Below, in pieces: positions 1-8,346 of a stretch of 64,000 nucleotides of DNA. The position numbers were made by a program, and so were the translations under genes. The stretch is from Pseudomonas izuensis (GTDB lineage: Bacteria > Pseudomonadota > Gammaproteobacteria > Pseudomonadales > Pseudomonadaceae). The stretch lies in contig NZ_WTFT01000006.1 in assembly GCF_009861505.1 (NCBI RefSeq), positions 1 to 64,000 of the forward strand, written 5' to 3'. Every line of letters begins with the position of its first letter. Position 1 is the stretch's first letter. The notes beneath the pieces are model-generated. The model was not told the DNA's origin. It did no database searches and saw nothing but the letters and a program-made list of their open reading frames with translations.

Positions 1-1
1 C

Positions 2-121
2 AAGTCCTTTGAACCGCGGAAAGGCACCGGCGCTCAGATACCCTATGAAATGCCGTTGAAAATCGAGGGTGCCCCCAACCCGAGTCGCGTGGCGGAGCCC
101 ATTCTAGTCTTATTCGCCTGA
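2..121 (+). CDS. C-terminal end of an unidentified protein (partial)
   Basis: An open frame enters from the left edge and ends in TGA after 39 codons. It includes the segment KIEGAPNPSRVAEPILVLFA. It lies on the same strand as, and just upstream of, the DUF1329 gene, so it could be the tail of an upstream catabolic gene. DUF1302 genes are the usual neighbour of DUF1329, but this tail does not end in the aromatic residue expected of an outer-membrane protein. An open frame this short can arise by chance in GC-rich DNA, so the call is weak. Confidence 0.25.
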   Translation, partial: KSFEPRKGTGAQIPYEMPLKIEGAPNPSRVAEPILVLFA

Positions 122-361
122 ACCGGTAACCCATACAAAGCCTCGCGCACAACCGCCACGCGAATTCCGTGGCCGCGTGGCGTTTGAGTTTCCAATCGGG
201 TAACGGGGTACCCCTCCCTTGCCAAACCAATAAGGGGGGGGCGAAGGGAGGGGTGGGTTGGTTAAAAAAACACTACCCGGATCGGACGAGAATGTTTCGT
301 TCCCTGAAGGGCAGGGCGCGCTTTAGAAGACGCTCAAACCACCATCCCAGAGGTTGGAGAC

Positions 362-1717
362 ATGATTAAACTGACAAGAACTCTGATTGCGGTCGGCCTG
401 CTGGCCGCACACGCAGGCGTGCTCCATGCAGCAGTGACAGAGCAGGAAGCCAAACAACTGGGCACGACATTGACACCGGTGGGTGCGGAAATGGCCGGTA
501 ACGCCGACGGCACCATCCCTGCCTACACCGGCGGGCTACATACCCCGCCGCCGGGTTTCGACAAGGCCAAGGGCATCCGGCCTGATCCGTTCGCCAGTGA
601 AAAGCCGCTGTTCTCTATCGACGCCTCGAACGTCGACACTTACGCGGACAAACTCACCGAAGGTGCCAAGGCGCTGATCAAGACCCGGCCGGGATTTCGC
701 ATCGACGTCTATCCCTCGCATCGTACTGTGGGTTACCCACAATTCGTGCTGGACAACACGCTGAAAAATGCGACCCGGGCGCAGTTGACCAACAATGACC
801 AAAACCTGCAGAACGCACGCGCCGGTGTTCCTTTCCCGATTCCCAAGCGGGGCATCGAGGTCATGTTCAACCACTTGACCCGCTATCAGGGCATGAGCTA
901 CACCGCACCTAAGTATGGCGCCTACAACGTGGATGCAGCCGGCAAGCTCGTGGTCTCGACCGAGGGGCGATGGGTATTGGAAAGTCCGTACTACGACACC
1001 ACCAAGGCCGAAGACCCCACCATCATCACCCGCGCTCGCGCCAACTACACAGGCCCGGCACGACGCGCCGGCGAAGCCGTGATGACGTTCGAGAGCATCG
1101 ATACCGAAAAGGGTCGTCGTGCTTTCCAGTACCTGCCTGGCCAACGCCGCGTGCGCCTGGCCCCTGACCTGGCCTACGACACGCCGAACGCCAGTACCTC
1201 CGGCATGTCCACGGTCGATGACATCTACCTGTTCAACGGCAGGCTTGACCGTTTCGACTGGAAGCTGGTCGGCAAGAAGGAAATGTACGTTCCCTACAAC
1301 ACCTACCGTTTCAGTTATGCCGAAGATCCCCAGAACGTGTTCGGGCCGAAGTTCATCAACCCCGACCTGGTTCGCTGGGAACGTCACCGCGTGTGGGTCG
1401 TGGAGGCGACGCTCAAGGAAGGCCAGCGCCACGTCTATTCCAAGCGCACCTTCTACATCGACGAAGACAGCTGGACCGCGCTGGCGGTGGATCAGTACGA
1501 CGGCCGCGGCCAACTGTGGCGCCCCGGCTTCAGCTACATGACCGCCATGTATGACGTCGGCGCGATCAACAACTCGCCGGGCGGCCACTACGACCTGATC
1601 GCCGGCACGTACTACATCAACGTATGGCCAGGCAAAGGTGGCGTGCAGGTCATGGACAAATTGAGTCCCGACAACGGCTGGACGTCCGATAGCCTGGCGG
1701 GTGCCGGCGTACGCTGA
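362..1717 (+). CDS. DUF1329 outer-membrane-associated protein
   Basis: The 451-aa product starts with a signal peptide (hydrophobic core VGLLAAHAGVLHA, predicted cleavage near residue 24). The mature part begins with the DUF1329 hallmark of an E-A-K-Q-L-G-T-L-T-P-like stretch followed by GNADGTIPAYTGG. Family members are periplasmic or outer-membrane proteins, usually paired with DUF1302, in clusters for fatty-acid-like or hydrophobic substrates; their biochemical role is not settled. The ATG is preceded by GAGG about 8 bases upstream. The length is normal for the family. The long antisense frame over it is a GC-rich shadow. Its place beside CoA-ester catabolic genes suggests a role in uptake or handling of the hydrophobic substrate. 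Confidence 0.85.
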   Translation: MIKLTRTLIAVGLLAAHAGVLHAAVTEQEAKQLGTTLTPVGAEMAGNADGTIPAYTGGLHTPPPGFDKAKGIRPDPFASEKPLFSIDASNVDTYADKLTEGAKALIKTRPGFRIDVYPSHRTVGYPQFVLDNTLKNATRAQLTNNDQNLQNARAGVPFPIPKRGIEVMFNHLTRYQGMSYTAPKYGAYNVDAAGKLVVSTEGRWVLESPYYDTTKAEDPTIITRARANYTGPARRAGEAVMTFESIDTEKGRRAFQYLPGQRRVRLAPDLAYDTPNASTSGMSTVDDIYLFNGRLDRFDWKLVGKKEMYVPYNTYRFSYAEDPQNVFGPKFINPDLVRWERHRVWVVEATLKEGQRHVYSKRTFYIDEDSWTALAVDQYDGRGQLWRPGFSYMTAMYDVGAINNSPGGHYDLIAGTYYINVWPGKGGVQVMDKLSPDNGWTSDSLAGAGVR

Positions 1718-1750
1718 TACCGCTGTGCGCGAAAAAAAAAGGAACCGACC

Positions 1751-2036
1751 TGTGGGAGCTGGCTTGCCAGCGAAGACGGCGGCAGGGTCAACATCAATGC
1801 TGACTGATGCTCCGCTTTCGCTGGCAAGCCAGCTCCTACAAATGAACTGCGCACATGCCCGATAAATACACGCGCCCCCTGTAGGAGCTGGCTTGCCAGC
1901 GAAGACGGCGGCAGGGCCAACATCAATGCTGACGGATGCTCCGCTTTCGCTGGCAAGCCAGCTCCTACAAAAGCAATGCGCACATGCCGTATAAAAACAC
2001 GCGCCTCCTGTGGGAGCTGGCAAGCCAGCGCCTGCA
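1751..2036. repeat. REP/BIME-like cluster, two and a half units
   Basis: Two nearly identical tandem units of about 129 bp (from 1751 and from 1880) each carry a REP core GGAGCTGGCTTGCCAGC and, about 60 bases on, its inverted copy GCTGGCAAGCCAGCTCC. A third partial copy starts at 2010 and has its palindrome centre inverted (GGCAAGCC instead of GGCTTGCC). This is the common Pseudomonas REP family mobilised by RAYT transposases. It sits between two convergent genes and can fold into strong hairpins, so it may also end both transcripts. It fills the gap between DUF1329 and the acyl-CoA dehydrogenase gene. Confidence 0.9.
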
Positions 2037-2048
2037 ATGACCGTCTTG

Positions 2049-3170
2049 TCAGAGGTTGCGCTGCGTCAATCCAGCCCAGAACCCTGCGCCACCCGCCGTA
2101 ATCGCTGCCTGGCCGAGGATTTCGGCCCACTGCGCATCGCTGCCGAATTCATCGCGCCAGGACCACAAGCGACGGGTCGTGAAGTGCAGGGTGTGCTCGT
2201 GGGTGAAGCCGATCGCACCGTGAACCTGATGGGCGACGGAGGTGGCCAGGGTCGCGGCTTCGCCGGCGCAGACTTTGGCGACGGCCACATCGAACGACAC
2301 ACTGCTTCGGGCGCCAGGCTCGGCCTGAAACGCCTCGCAGGCACTGCGCAACGCGACTTGCGTGGCCATGCGCGCGGCACCGATGGCACCGGCCATTTGC
2401 GCAAGTTGCTGCTGGATCGCCTGGAACTTGCCGATGGCCTTGCCGAACTGTGCGCGTTCATTGGCGTAACCGACGGCCTTGTCCAGACTCGACTCCAGCG
2501 CGCCGACCAACATGCAGGCACGCATCAACGCACCGAACAGCCACACAGGTTCCTCCACATCGGCCACCCGCAGTACACCGACCGCCTGAGCGGGAGCATG
2601 GGTGAAGTGCAGGGTGTCGCGCTCCTCGCCAGCGAAATTGCTACCGGTTTCCACGCTGACCGGTGCCTGACAAAGATCGACCAGCGCCACCTGTCCGGCA
2701 GCATCGGCCACCGCTGCCCAACGACAGCTGCGTGCCCAGGGTACGTTGAAGGCGCGACCGTTCAGGTAGCCGTCGTCGGCCAAACGCAGGTCGCCCAGGT
2801 GACCGGTCTGAATCAGCGTGATCGGACCTTGCGGCACGTGCAGACCCGCCCGGGACAGCAGCAGCGAGGCGAGCATGGTTTCGCTCAAGGCCAGTGGCGC
2901 GTTCCAATAACCAATGGCGCGCAATACCGGGCTGACGTCCAGCCAACTGGCCGCGCTGCCACCTGCTTCCTCAGGCATCAGGGCGCCGGGCAGGCCGAGA
3001 TCGGCCACCTGTTGCCACAACGCCGTTGCCCCGTGCCCGGCGTCGAAACGTGCCAGTACCTGCGGGGTGATCTGTTCGGCGAACAGGCGCTCGACGCTGT
3101 CGGCAATCATCGATTGCAGTTCCGAGGGGGCGCTGTCGTCCACCGCTTGATAATTGAGTGCCTGGTTCAT
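2049..3170 (-). CDS. acyl-CoA dehydrogenase, subunit-like (373 aa)
   Basis: FAD-dependent acyl-CoA dehydrogenase of the FadE type, introducing a double bond in an acyl-CoA. The N-terminal helical domain contains VERLFAEQITPQVLARFD. The C-terminal domain carries the typical HQVHGAIGFTHEHTLH segment that contacts flavin. The start ATG overlaps the TGA of the upstream dehydrogenase gene as ATGA, so the two are translationally coupled. Coupled pairs of this kind form alpha2-beta2 heterotetramers in steroid and isoprenoid side-chain catabolism. This partner looks divergent and may be the non-catalytic or regulatory half. That is an inference from the pairing, not from a residue test. Confidence 0.88.
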   Translation of the reverse strand: MNQALNYQAVDDSAPSELQSMIADSVERLFAEQITPQVLARFDAGHGATALWQQVADLGLPGALMPEEAGGSAASWLDVSPVLRAIGYWNAPLALSETMLASLLLSRAGLHVPQGPITLIQTGHLGDLRLADDGYLNGRAFNVPWARSCRWAAVADAAGQVALVDLCQAPVSVETGSNFAGEERDTLHFTHAPAQAVGVLRVADVEEPVWLFGALMRACMLVGALESSLDKAVGYANERAQFGKAIGKFQAIQQQLAQMAGAIGAARMATQVALRSACEAFQAEPGARSSVSFDVAVAKVCAGEAATLATSVAHQVHGAIGFTHEHTLHFTTRRLWSWRDEFGSDAQWAEILGQAAITAGGAGFWAGLTQRNL

Positions 3171-4309
3171 CGCAGTCCTAATCCTCTGGCAATGATGCCG
3201 CGAAGAATTTCGCGGGTGCCGCCACGCAGGGAAAACGACGGGGCGGTCTGGGTCAGGTAACGCATCACCTGGTCGAGTCGGGAGCCGGGTTGGCGTTCAC
3301 CGCCAAACAGGTCGTGGGCAAGGTCGGGCAGGGATTGCTCCAGCAGGGCACCCTGGTCTTTCACCAGCGCCGCCGGCGTCGCGGGGTTGTCACCGCGAGC
3401 GAGCATGCCGGCGACCCCCAGCGACATTTGTCGCAGCGCCGCATAGCGCGCCGCGACCCGGCCCAGGCTGACCGCGTGGCGACTGTTCTGCGGGGCGGCG
3501 GCGTCGAGCATTTCCAGGTACAACTGCGTGCAGCTCAGATAACGTTCCGGGCCGCTGCGCTCCAGCGCCAGTTCAGCGCCGACTTGCTTCCAGCCATCGC
3601 CTGGCTGACCGATGACAAAATCGTCCGGCACAAAGACGTTATCGAGAAACACCTCATTGAAGTCGTGCTCGCCAAGCATGTTGTAGATCGGGCGGACCGT
3701 GACGCCAGTGGCCTGCAGGTCGATCAACAGTTGCGACAGGCCCGCGTGCCGATTCTTGTCGTCCTTCGGTCCGGTGCGCAGCAGCGTGACCATGTAGTGG
3801 CTGCGATGGGCACCGGTGGTCCAGACCTTGCTGCCGTTGACGATCCAGCCGCCCTCGGTCTTCACGGCGCGGGTCTGCACCGACGCCAGGTCGGAACCCA
3901 CGTTCGGTTCGCTCATGCCAATGCAGAACAACAGCTCGCCACGGGCAATGGCAGGCAACAGCCTGGGCGCCAGCACGTCGGGGGAAAACTTCATCAATAG
4001 CGGGCCGGACTGACGCTCGGCGATCCAGTGGGCATTGACCGGTGCGCCGGCGGCCAACAGCTCTTCGAGCACCACGTAGCGCTCCAGGGCACTGCGTTCG
4101 TGTCCGCCATAGCGCTTGGGCCAGGTCATGCCCAGCCAGCCACGCTCGCCCAGTTTGCGGCTGAACGCGGGATCGGCGCCGTTCCAGTTTTTGGCGCGTT
4201 CGTGGGCCGGGTAGTCCTTCAGTGTCTGGGCGACAAACTCGCGCACTTCGGCGCGTAAAGCCTGTGCGTCGGCGTCCAGGTGACAGGGACGAATATCGAG
4301 TGCCTGCAT
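3167..4309 (-). CDS. acyl-CoA dehydrogenase (380 aa)
   Basis: A complete acyl-CoA dehydrogenase. The flavin and substrate motifs are present (FCIGMSEPNVGSDLASVQT, then WIVNGSKVWTTGAH), and the C-terminal GGTREILRGIIARGLGL is the usual flavin-contacting end. I chose the ATG at 4309, which gives a normal-length start (MQALDIRPCHLD). The frame stays open upstream to 4420, but that extension does not look like protein of this family. The gene overlaps its downstream partner by 4 bp (ATGA) and is divergent from the crotonase gene, which implies a shared promoter region at 4310-4452. The substrate is probably a branched or cyclic acyl-CoA. Confidence 0.9.
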   Translation of the reverse strand: MQALDIRPCHLDADAQALRAEVREFVAQTLKDYPAHERAKNWNGADPAFSRKLGERGWLGMTWPKRYGGHERSALERYVVLEELLAAGAPVNAHWIAERQSGPLLMKFSPDVLAPRLLPAIARGELLFCIGMSEPNVGSDLASVQTRAVKTEGGWIVNGSKVWTTGAHRSHYMVTLLRTGPKDDKNRHAGLSQLLIDLQATGVTVRPIYNMLGEHDFNEVFLDNVFVPDDFVIGQPGDGWKQVGAELALERSGPERYLSCTQLYLEMLDAAAPQNSRHAVSLGRVAARYAALRQMSLGVAGMLARGDNPATPAALVKDQGALLEQSLPDLAHDLFGGERQPGSRLDQVMRYLTQTAPSFSLRGGTREILRGIIARGLGLR

Positions 4310-4452
4310 GGCTTTTTGCTCGTGTGGAAAGGGGTAGGGTGGTTGATTTTCTAACTTGCTGAACGGACAACAAGTAAATAAGCTAGCAGCAACCCCGGCA
4401 GCGATCAAGCCACCCGCCACCCGGAAAATCGTCCCCCCTTGATGGAGCTTTC

Positions 4453-5238
4453 ATGTCGACAACCACTTCATTCATCCCCGGCCGCGGCCTGTCACTGGAC
4501 CTCGACGGCCACGTCGCGACCCTGAGTTTCAGTCGTCCGCCCCATAATTTTTTTGATGCCGAACTGATCAATGACCTGGCCGATGCCCTGCAACACCTCG
4601 ATGAGCAGCCCCAGTGCCGGGTGGTCATCCTGCAGGCAGAAGGCAAGGTGTTTTGCGCGGGGGCGGACTTCTCCGGGGCGGAGCAGTGCGACCCGCAATT
4701 CCCTCGCCGCGTGTACAAGTCCGCCGTGCGCCTGTTTCGCACGCGCAAGCCCATGATCTGCGTGGTAGAGGGCGCGGCCATCGGCGGTGGACTGGGTCTG
4801 GCGCTGGTCGCGGATTTCCGGGTAACCAGCGCAAAGGCCCGTTTCTGCGCCAATTTCAATCGCTTGGGCATTCATCAGGGCTTTGGGATTTCGGTTACCA
4901 TGCCGCGTCTGGTCGGCCCGCAAATGGCGGCGCTGTTGATTGCCACCGGGCGGCGGATCGATGGCTGTGAGGCGGTGCGGATCGGCTTGGCCGATGTGCT
5001 TGCCGAGCCGGGTCAGGAGCGCCAAATGGCCCGCGAGCTGGCCGAGGAAATTGCCGCTTCGGCACCGAGGGCGGTCATGTCCAGCCGTGAAACCCTGCGC
5101 ATGGGCCTGGCGGATGCGGTTGACCAGGTCATTGACCGCGAAGCGTCCGAGCAGGAGTGGCAGATTGTCAGCGCCGATTTTGCCGAAGGCACCCGTGCCA
5201 TGGCCGAACGCCGCACCCCCGTTTTTTCAGGTCAGTAA
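4453..5238 (+). CDS. enoyl-CoA hydratase/isomerase family protein
   Basis: This 261-aa crotonase-fold protein carries the oxyanion-hole segments GKVFCAGADFSG and VEGAAIGGGLGLALVADFRV, then LVGPQMAALLIATGRRIDG. The two glutamates used by classical enoyl-CoA hydratases look replaced: the GGG motif is followed by LG rather than CE, and the later segment reads NRLGIHQGFG. The enzyme may therefore catalyse an isomerase, hydrolase or retro-aldol type reaction rather than simple hydration; this is a reading by eye. It is followed after 11 bases by the TetR gene, whose ribosome binding site TAAGGA overlaps the stop codon, so the two form an operon. Confidence 0.88.
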   Translation: MSTTTSFIPGRGLSLDLDGHVATLSFSRPPHNFFDAELINDLADALQHLDEQPQCRVVILQAEGKVFCAGADFSGAEQCDPQFPRRVYKSAVRLFRTRKPMICVVEGAAIGGGLGLALVADFRVTSAKARFCANFNRLGIHQGFGISVTMPRLVGPQMAALLIATGRRIDGCEAVRIGLADVLAEPGQERQMARELAEEIAASAPRAVMSSRETLRMGLADAVDQVIDREASEQEWQIVSADFAEGTRAMAERRTPVFSGQ

Positions 5239-5249
5239 GGAATTGCCCG

Positions 5250-5906
5250 ATGGAACCCGTTGAAAAACCCACCCAGCCGACGGCGCGTCGGACCCAGATC
5301 GAGCGCCGCGCCGAGGCGGAGCAACGCCTGCTGATCGCTGCCCGGCAGATCGTCGCACGCAAGGGCTGGGTGGGCATGACGTTGTCAGAGGTCGGCGAGG
5401 AGGCCGGCTACAGCCGCGGCCTGGCCACCCATCATTTCGGTAACAAGGCCGGACTGCTGCGCGCCCTGGCGGGTTTCGTCAATGCCACGTTCATGGAGCT
5501 GGTCGAAGCCCGGTCGCCACAATGGCGCCCCGGACTGGATGCACTCAAGGGCTTCGTCAGTACTTATCTGTCGCGCCCGGATGGCGATTGGGTGAATACC
5601 CGTGCGCTGCTGGCACTGATGTCGGAAGCCGTGACCCAGGACTCGGAAACCGTGCAGATCCTCGCCGAATACAACCACTCGGTCATGGAACACCTGGCCG
5701 GATACATTCGCGAAGGCATCGACACGGGTGAGATCCGCGCACAGGTCGATCCGATGGCCAGTGCGCTACTGATCCTGGGCACATTGCGCGGGATGATGCT
5801 GCAATTCCTGCTGGACCCTACGGGCATTGACTTGAAGCTGCTGCGCACGCAGTTGCTGATGTTCATCGAACATGCATTGGCAACCTTGCCACCTGCTCAC
5901 GTTTGA
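5250..5906 (+). CDS. TetR-family transcriptional regulator
   Basis: The 218-aa protein has an N-terminal helix-turn-helix, TLSEVGEEAGYSRGLATHHF at about residues 48-67, preceded by a basic segment (ARRTQIERRAEAEQRL). The helical remainder is a ligand-binding domain. The start at 5250 has the ribosome binding site AAGGA at a good distance. Longer in-frame starts would overlap the crotonase gene. By context it probably represses the surrounding acyl-CoA catabolic genes and is released by an acyl-CoA intermediate, as with many TetR repressors of beta-oxidation clusters. That role is inferred. Confidence 0.85.
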   Translation: MEPVEKPTQPTARRTQIERRAEAEQRLLIAARQIVARKGWVGMTLSEVGEEAGYSRGLATHHFGNKAGLLRALAGFVNATFMELVEARSPQWRPGLDALKGFVSTYLSRPDGDWVNTRALLALMSEAVTQDSETVQILAEYNHSVMEHLAGYIREGIDTGEIRAQVDPMASALLILGTLRGMMLQFLLDPTGIDLKLLRTQLLMFIEHALATLPPAHV

Positions 5907-5935
5907 TCCCCGAGCTGGAACCGGACCTTGACCCG

Positions 5936-5960
5936 GCCACCCATGGCGGGTGGCGGGTTT
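5936..5960 (+). terminator. possible intrinsic terminator after the TetR gene
   Basis: A 7-bp perfect stem (GCCACCC and GGGTGGC, loop ATGGC) is followed by GGGTTTTAG, 30 bases after the TetR stop codon. The T-run is short, so it is a moderate candidate. Confidence 0.45.
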
Positions 5961-6065
5961 TAGCAGGGGTCTTTGTTAGCGTGCTCCTCTTGGTTCGCCT
6001 ACCTGCAAGTCACGGCAGGGGCGATGGATGCCTGTTGTCAGGCCAGGACCCATTGAGGAAAAAAC

Positions 6066-7181
6066 ATGCTGTCAGGTATCAGAATCGTAGAAATCTGCGG
6101 AATCGGCCCAGGCCCATTCTGTGCCATGCACCTGGCCGATCTGGGCGCGGATGTCATCGCGGTCGAGCGCGCAGAGTCCGTGTCGATCACCGGCCAGGCC
6201 AATGCCCCGGACAACCCGTTGAACCGTGGCAAGCGTTCGGTGGTGGCCGACCTGAAGAGCCCTGAAGGGCGTGAAGCGGTGTTGAAACTCCTCGAAAGCG
6301 CCGACGCTGTCATCGAGGGCATGCGCCCCGGGGTCATGGAGCGACTGGGGCTTGGTCCGCAGGCGTGCCAGGCGCGCAATCCGCGGCTGGTCTACGGGCG
6401 CATGACGGGATGGGGGCAGAGCGGTCCGATGGCCAGTGCTGCCGGCCATGACAATAACTACATTGCCTTGTCCGGCGCCCTTTATCACTGCGGCACAGCC
6501 GGGGAGGCCCCCTCGTCGCCGATCACCCTGATTGGTGATGTCGGTGGCGGGGCACTGTACCTGGCCATCGGTTTGCTGGCCGGTATCCTCAGTGCACGGC
6601 AGACGGGTAAAGGCACCGTGGTCGATGCGGCCATCGTCGACGGCTCGGCACACATGATGCAGCTGATGATGTCTCTGTCCCGCCGGGGTTTGCTGCAGGA
6701 GGAGCGTGGCAAAAGCGTTCACGATGGCTCGCATTTCTATGCCACCTATCGTTGCGCCGACGATCAGTACGTGGCCCTCGGTTCGATGGAGCCGCAGTTC
6801 TATGCGTTGCTCATGCAAAAGCTCGGTTTGCAGGACGATTCACGGTTCGCCAAACAATGGGACATGAAACGCTGGGACGAGCTGCGTGGCCTGTTGGCCG
6901 ATCTATTTGCCAGCCAGCCGCGTGAGCACTGGTGTGATCTGCTGGAAGGCACCGACGTGTGCTTTGCCCCGGTATTGAGCCCGCGTAAAGCCTCCCGGCA
7001 CCGGCACATGGTGGAGCGGGGCGTGTATTTCGAACGCGATGGCATGCTGCAAGCCAGCCCGGCACCGCGTTTCGACGGCCAACGGATCACCCCCGGCGCG
7101 ATCCCCACCCGTGGCGCGCACACCGCCCAGGTCATGGACGCGCTCGGAGCCCGGGACCTTGCCGGCCTCTGGCGGTCGTAG
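6066..7181 (+). CDS. CaiB/BaiF family CoA enzyme, alpha-methylacyl-CoA racemase type
   Basis: This 371-aa class III CoA-transferase family protein begins LSGIRIVEICGIGPGPFCAM. Two segments match alpha-methylacyl-CoA racemase: GHDNNYIALSG, with a His at residue 128, and IGDVGGGALYLAIG, with an Asp at residue 158. Those are the positions of the racemase acid/base pair. A racemase that epimerises a 2-methylacyl-CoA before dehydrogenation fits the two neighbouring dehydrogenases and points to a branched, terpenoid or steroid-like substrate. A CoA transfer reaction remains possible. The ribosome binding site GAGGA lies upstream. The gene ends 5 bases before the convergent porin gene. Confidence 0.85.
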   Translation: MLSGIRIVEICGIGPGPFCAMHLADLGADVIAVERAESVSITGQANAPDNPLNRGKRSVVADLKSPEGREAVLKLLESADAVIEGMRPGVMERLGLGPQACQARNPRLVYGRMTGWGQSGPMASAAGHDNNYIALSGALYHCGTAGEAPSSPITLIGDVGGGALYLAIGLLAGILSARQTGKGTVVDAAIVDGSAHMMQLMMSLSRRGLLQEERGKSVHDGSHFYATYRCADDQYVALGSMEPQFYALLMQKLGLQDDSRFAKQWDMKRWDELRGLLADLFASQPREHWCDLLEGTDVCFAPVLSPRKASRHRHMVERGVYFERDGMLQASPAPRFDGQRITPGAIPTRGAHTAQVMDALGARDLAGLWRS

Positions 7182-7186
7182 GTGAA

Positions 7187-8131
7187 CTATTCGGACAGGG
7201 GAACGACCACGGTAAGCCAGACGTTCCAGCCCTCCGGTCGATTCTTGGCATCAAACTCGTCGTAGCCCTTGAGGTTGGCGTACCAGAGATCTTTACCCAC
7301 CTTGAAGAAATGCCCGATCTGGGGGCCGATGCCATTGACCCGGGATTTGAAGTCACCAAAGGTAGCGCCGCTTCCGCTATCGCCCGTGACCTGATGGTAG
7401 ACGTAGCCGACCAGGCCCAGGTGGGTCTGGTCGGTGATGAAGTGCGAGGCACTCAAATCCAGGTGAGCGTCGATCCCGTTCTGATAGTCGGTGTCGGTGT
7501 TTTCCCAGTTGTAGGTCATGCCCGCGACGGCTGAGAACTCGTTTTTCTTGTCGAAATAGGTGTAGCCACCCCCCGCATCCAGGGACGCATGACCCAGGCC
7601 GATATTGACCAGGCGATCGGGGTCGTACGCGCCGACCGGAACGTTGCCCATCGTGTAGGCCATGAAATTGTGAACCCCATGGTTCCATTTCAACGTGCCC
7701 AGATAAAGCAGGTCGCTGGCCCCCTTCAACGTGTCGTCCGTGCCGCCGGAAAAGGCCCGGCCCCGTGGCCCGGTCAGTGTGACATCGACACTGGCTTCGG
7801 AGCGCGCCACCGCAGTGCCCACTGCAATGGCGGCCTGGGCGCCGAGCAACGGTTCGGCAAAGGTGTAGGTGGGGAAGGCGAACAGCAGGTCCGCTGTGGC
7901 ATCAAGGCCGAACGTGGTCCGTCCACCGCGTGGAACGCCTTTGTTGGCGTCGTCCTTGGCGCTGACGTGATAGTAAACCAGCGGCATGCTCCAGCCAGGT
8001 TCGCTAGGCGCCGCGGCCAACGCCCCGAACTGGCCCGGTAGCCAGAAACTGATGCCGCCGTCATCGGCCTGGACCAGCGCGGCTGGCAACAAGACGGCCA
8101 AACCCAATGCATGTTTTGTTCTTGAATTCAT
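7187..8131 (-). CDS. COG4313-type outer-membrane porin (phenol meta-pathway transporter family)
   Basis: The 314-aa product has a signal peptide (HALGLAVLLPAALVQA) followed by GISFWLPGQFGALAA, the characteristic start of COG4313 proteins annotated as involved in the meta-pathway of phenol degradation. The beta-rich sequence and C-terminal NVWLTVVVPLSE fit an outer-membrane barrel. I chose the ATG at 8131, which has GAGGA 7 bases upstream and places the signal peptide at the N-terminus. The longer frame upstream is not a credible leader. Its likely role is uptake of the hydrophobic substrate handled by the neighbouring enzymes. Confidence 0.82.
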   Translation of the reverse strand: MNSRTKHALGLAVLLPAALVQADDGGISFWLPGQFGALAAAPSEPGWSMPLVYYHVSAKDDANKGVPRGGRTTFGLDATADLLFAFPTYTFAEPLLGAQAAIAVGTAVARSEASVDVTLTGPRGRAFSGGTDDTLKGASDLLYLGTLKWNHGVHNFMAYTMGNVPVGAYDPDRLVNIGLGHASLDAGGGYTYFDKKNEFSAVAGMTYNWENTDTDYQNGIDAHLDLSASHFITDQTHLGLVGYVYHQVTGDSGSGATFGDFKSRVNGIGPQIGHFFKVGKDLWYANLKGYDEFDAKNRPEGWNVWLTVVVPLSE

Positions 8132-8346
8132 CCAGATCCTCGATTCTCGGAAAGCCTGCATCCTGACAGTGCGCCCTAAAGAGTAGCTCCTACCCAAAAA
8201 ACCATTGATTGGACGCTGCTTTTTTTTCCCTTCAGCAGTCACCACCCCAAGGCCGAATCCTGCACTCAGGTCAGCCACGTATTTTGAACTCACGCCCCAG
8301 GGGCTGACTCCTAACTCACAAGGCACTGCATGACAGTGATGTAGCA

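Noticed and set aside
536..2023. 495-codon open frame on the minus strand
   Set aside because: It is antisense to the well-supported DUF1329 gene and runs into the REP array; its low-complexity repeats come from the REP units.
2010..3260. 416-codon open frame on the plus strand
   Set aside because: It is the antisense shadow of the acyl-CoA dehydrogenase gene in GC-rich DNA, with no family match.
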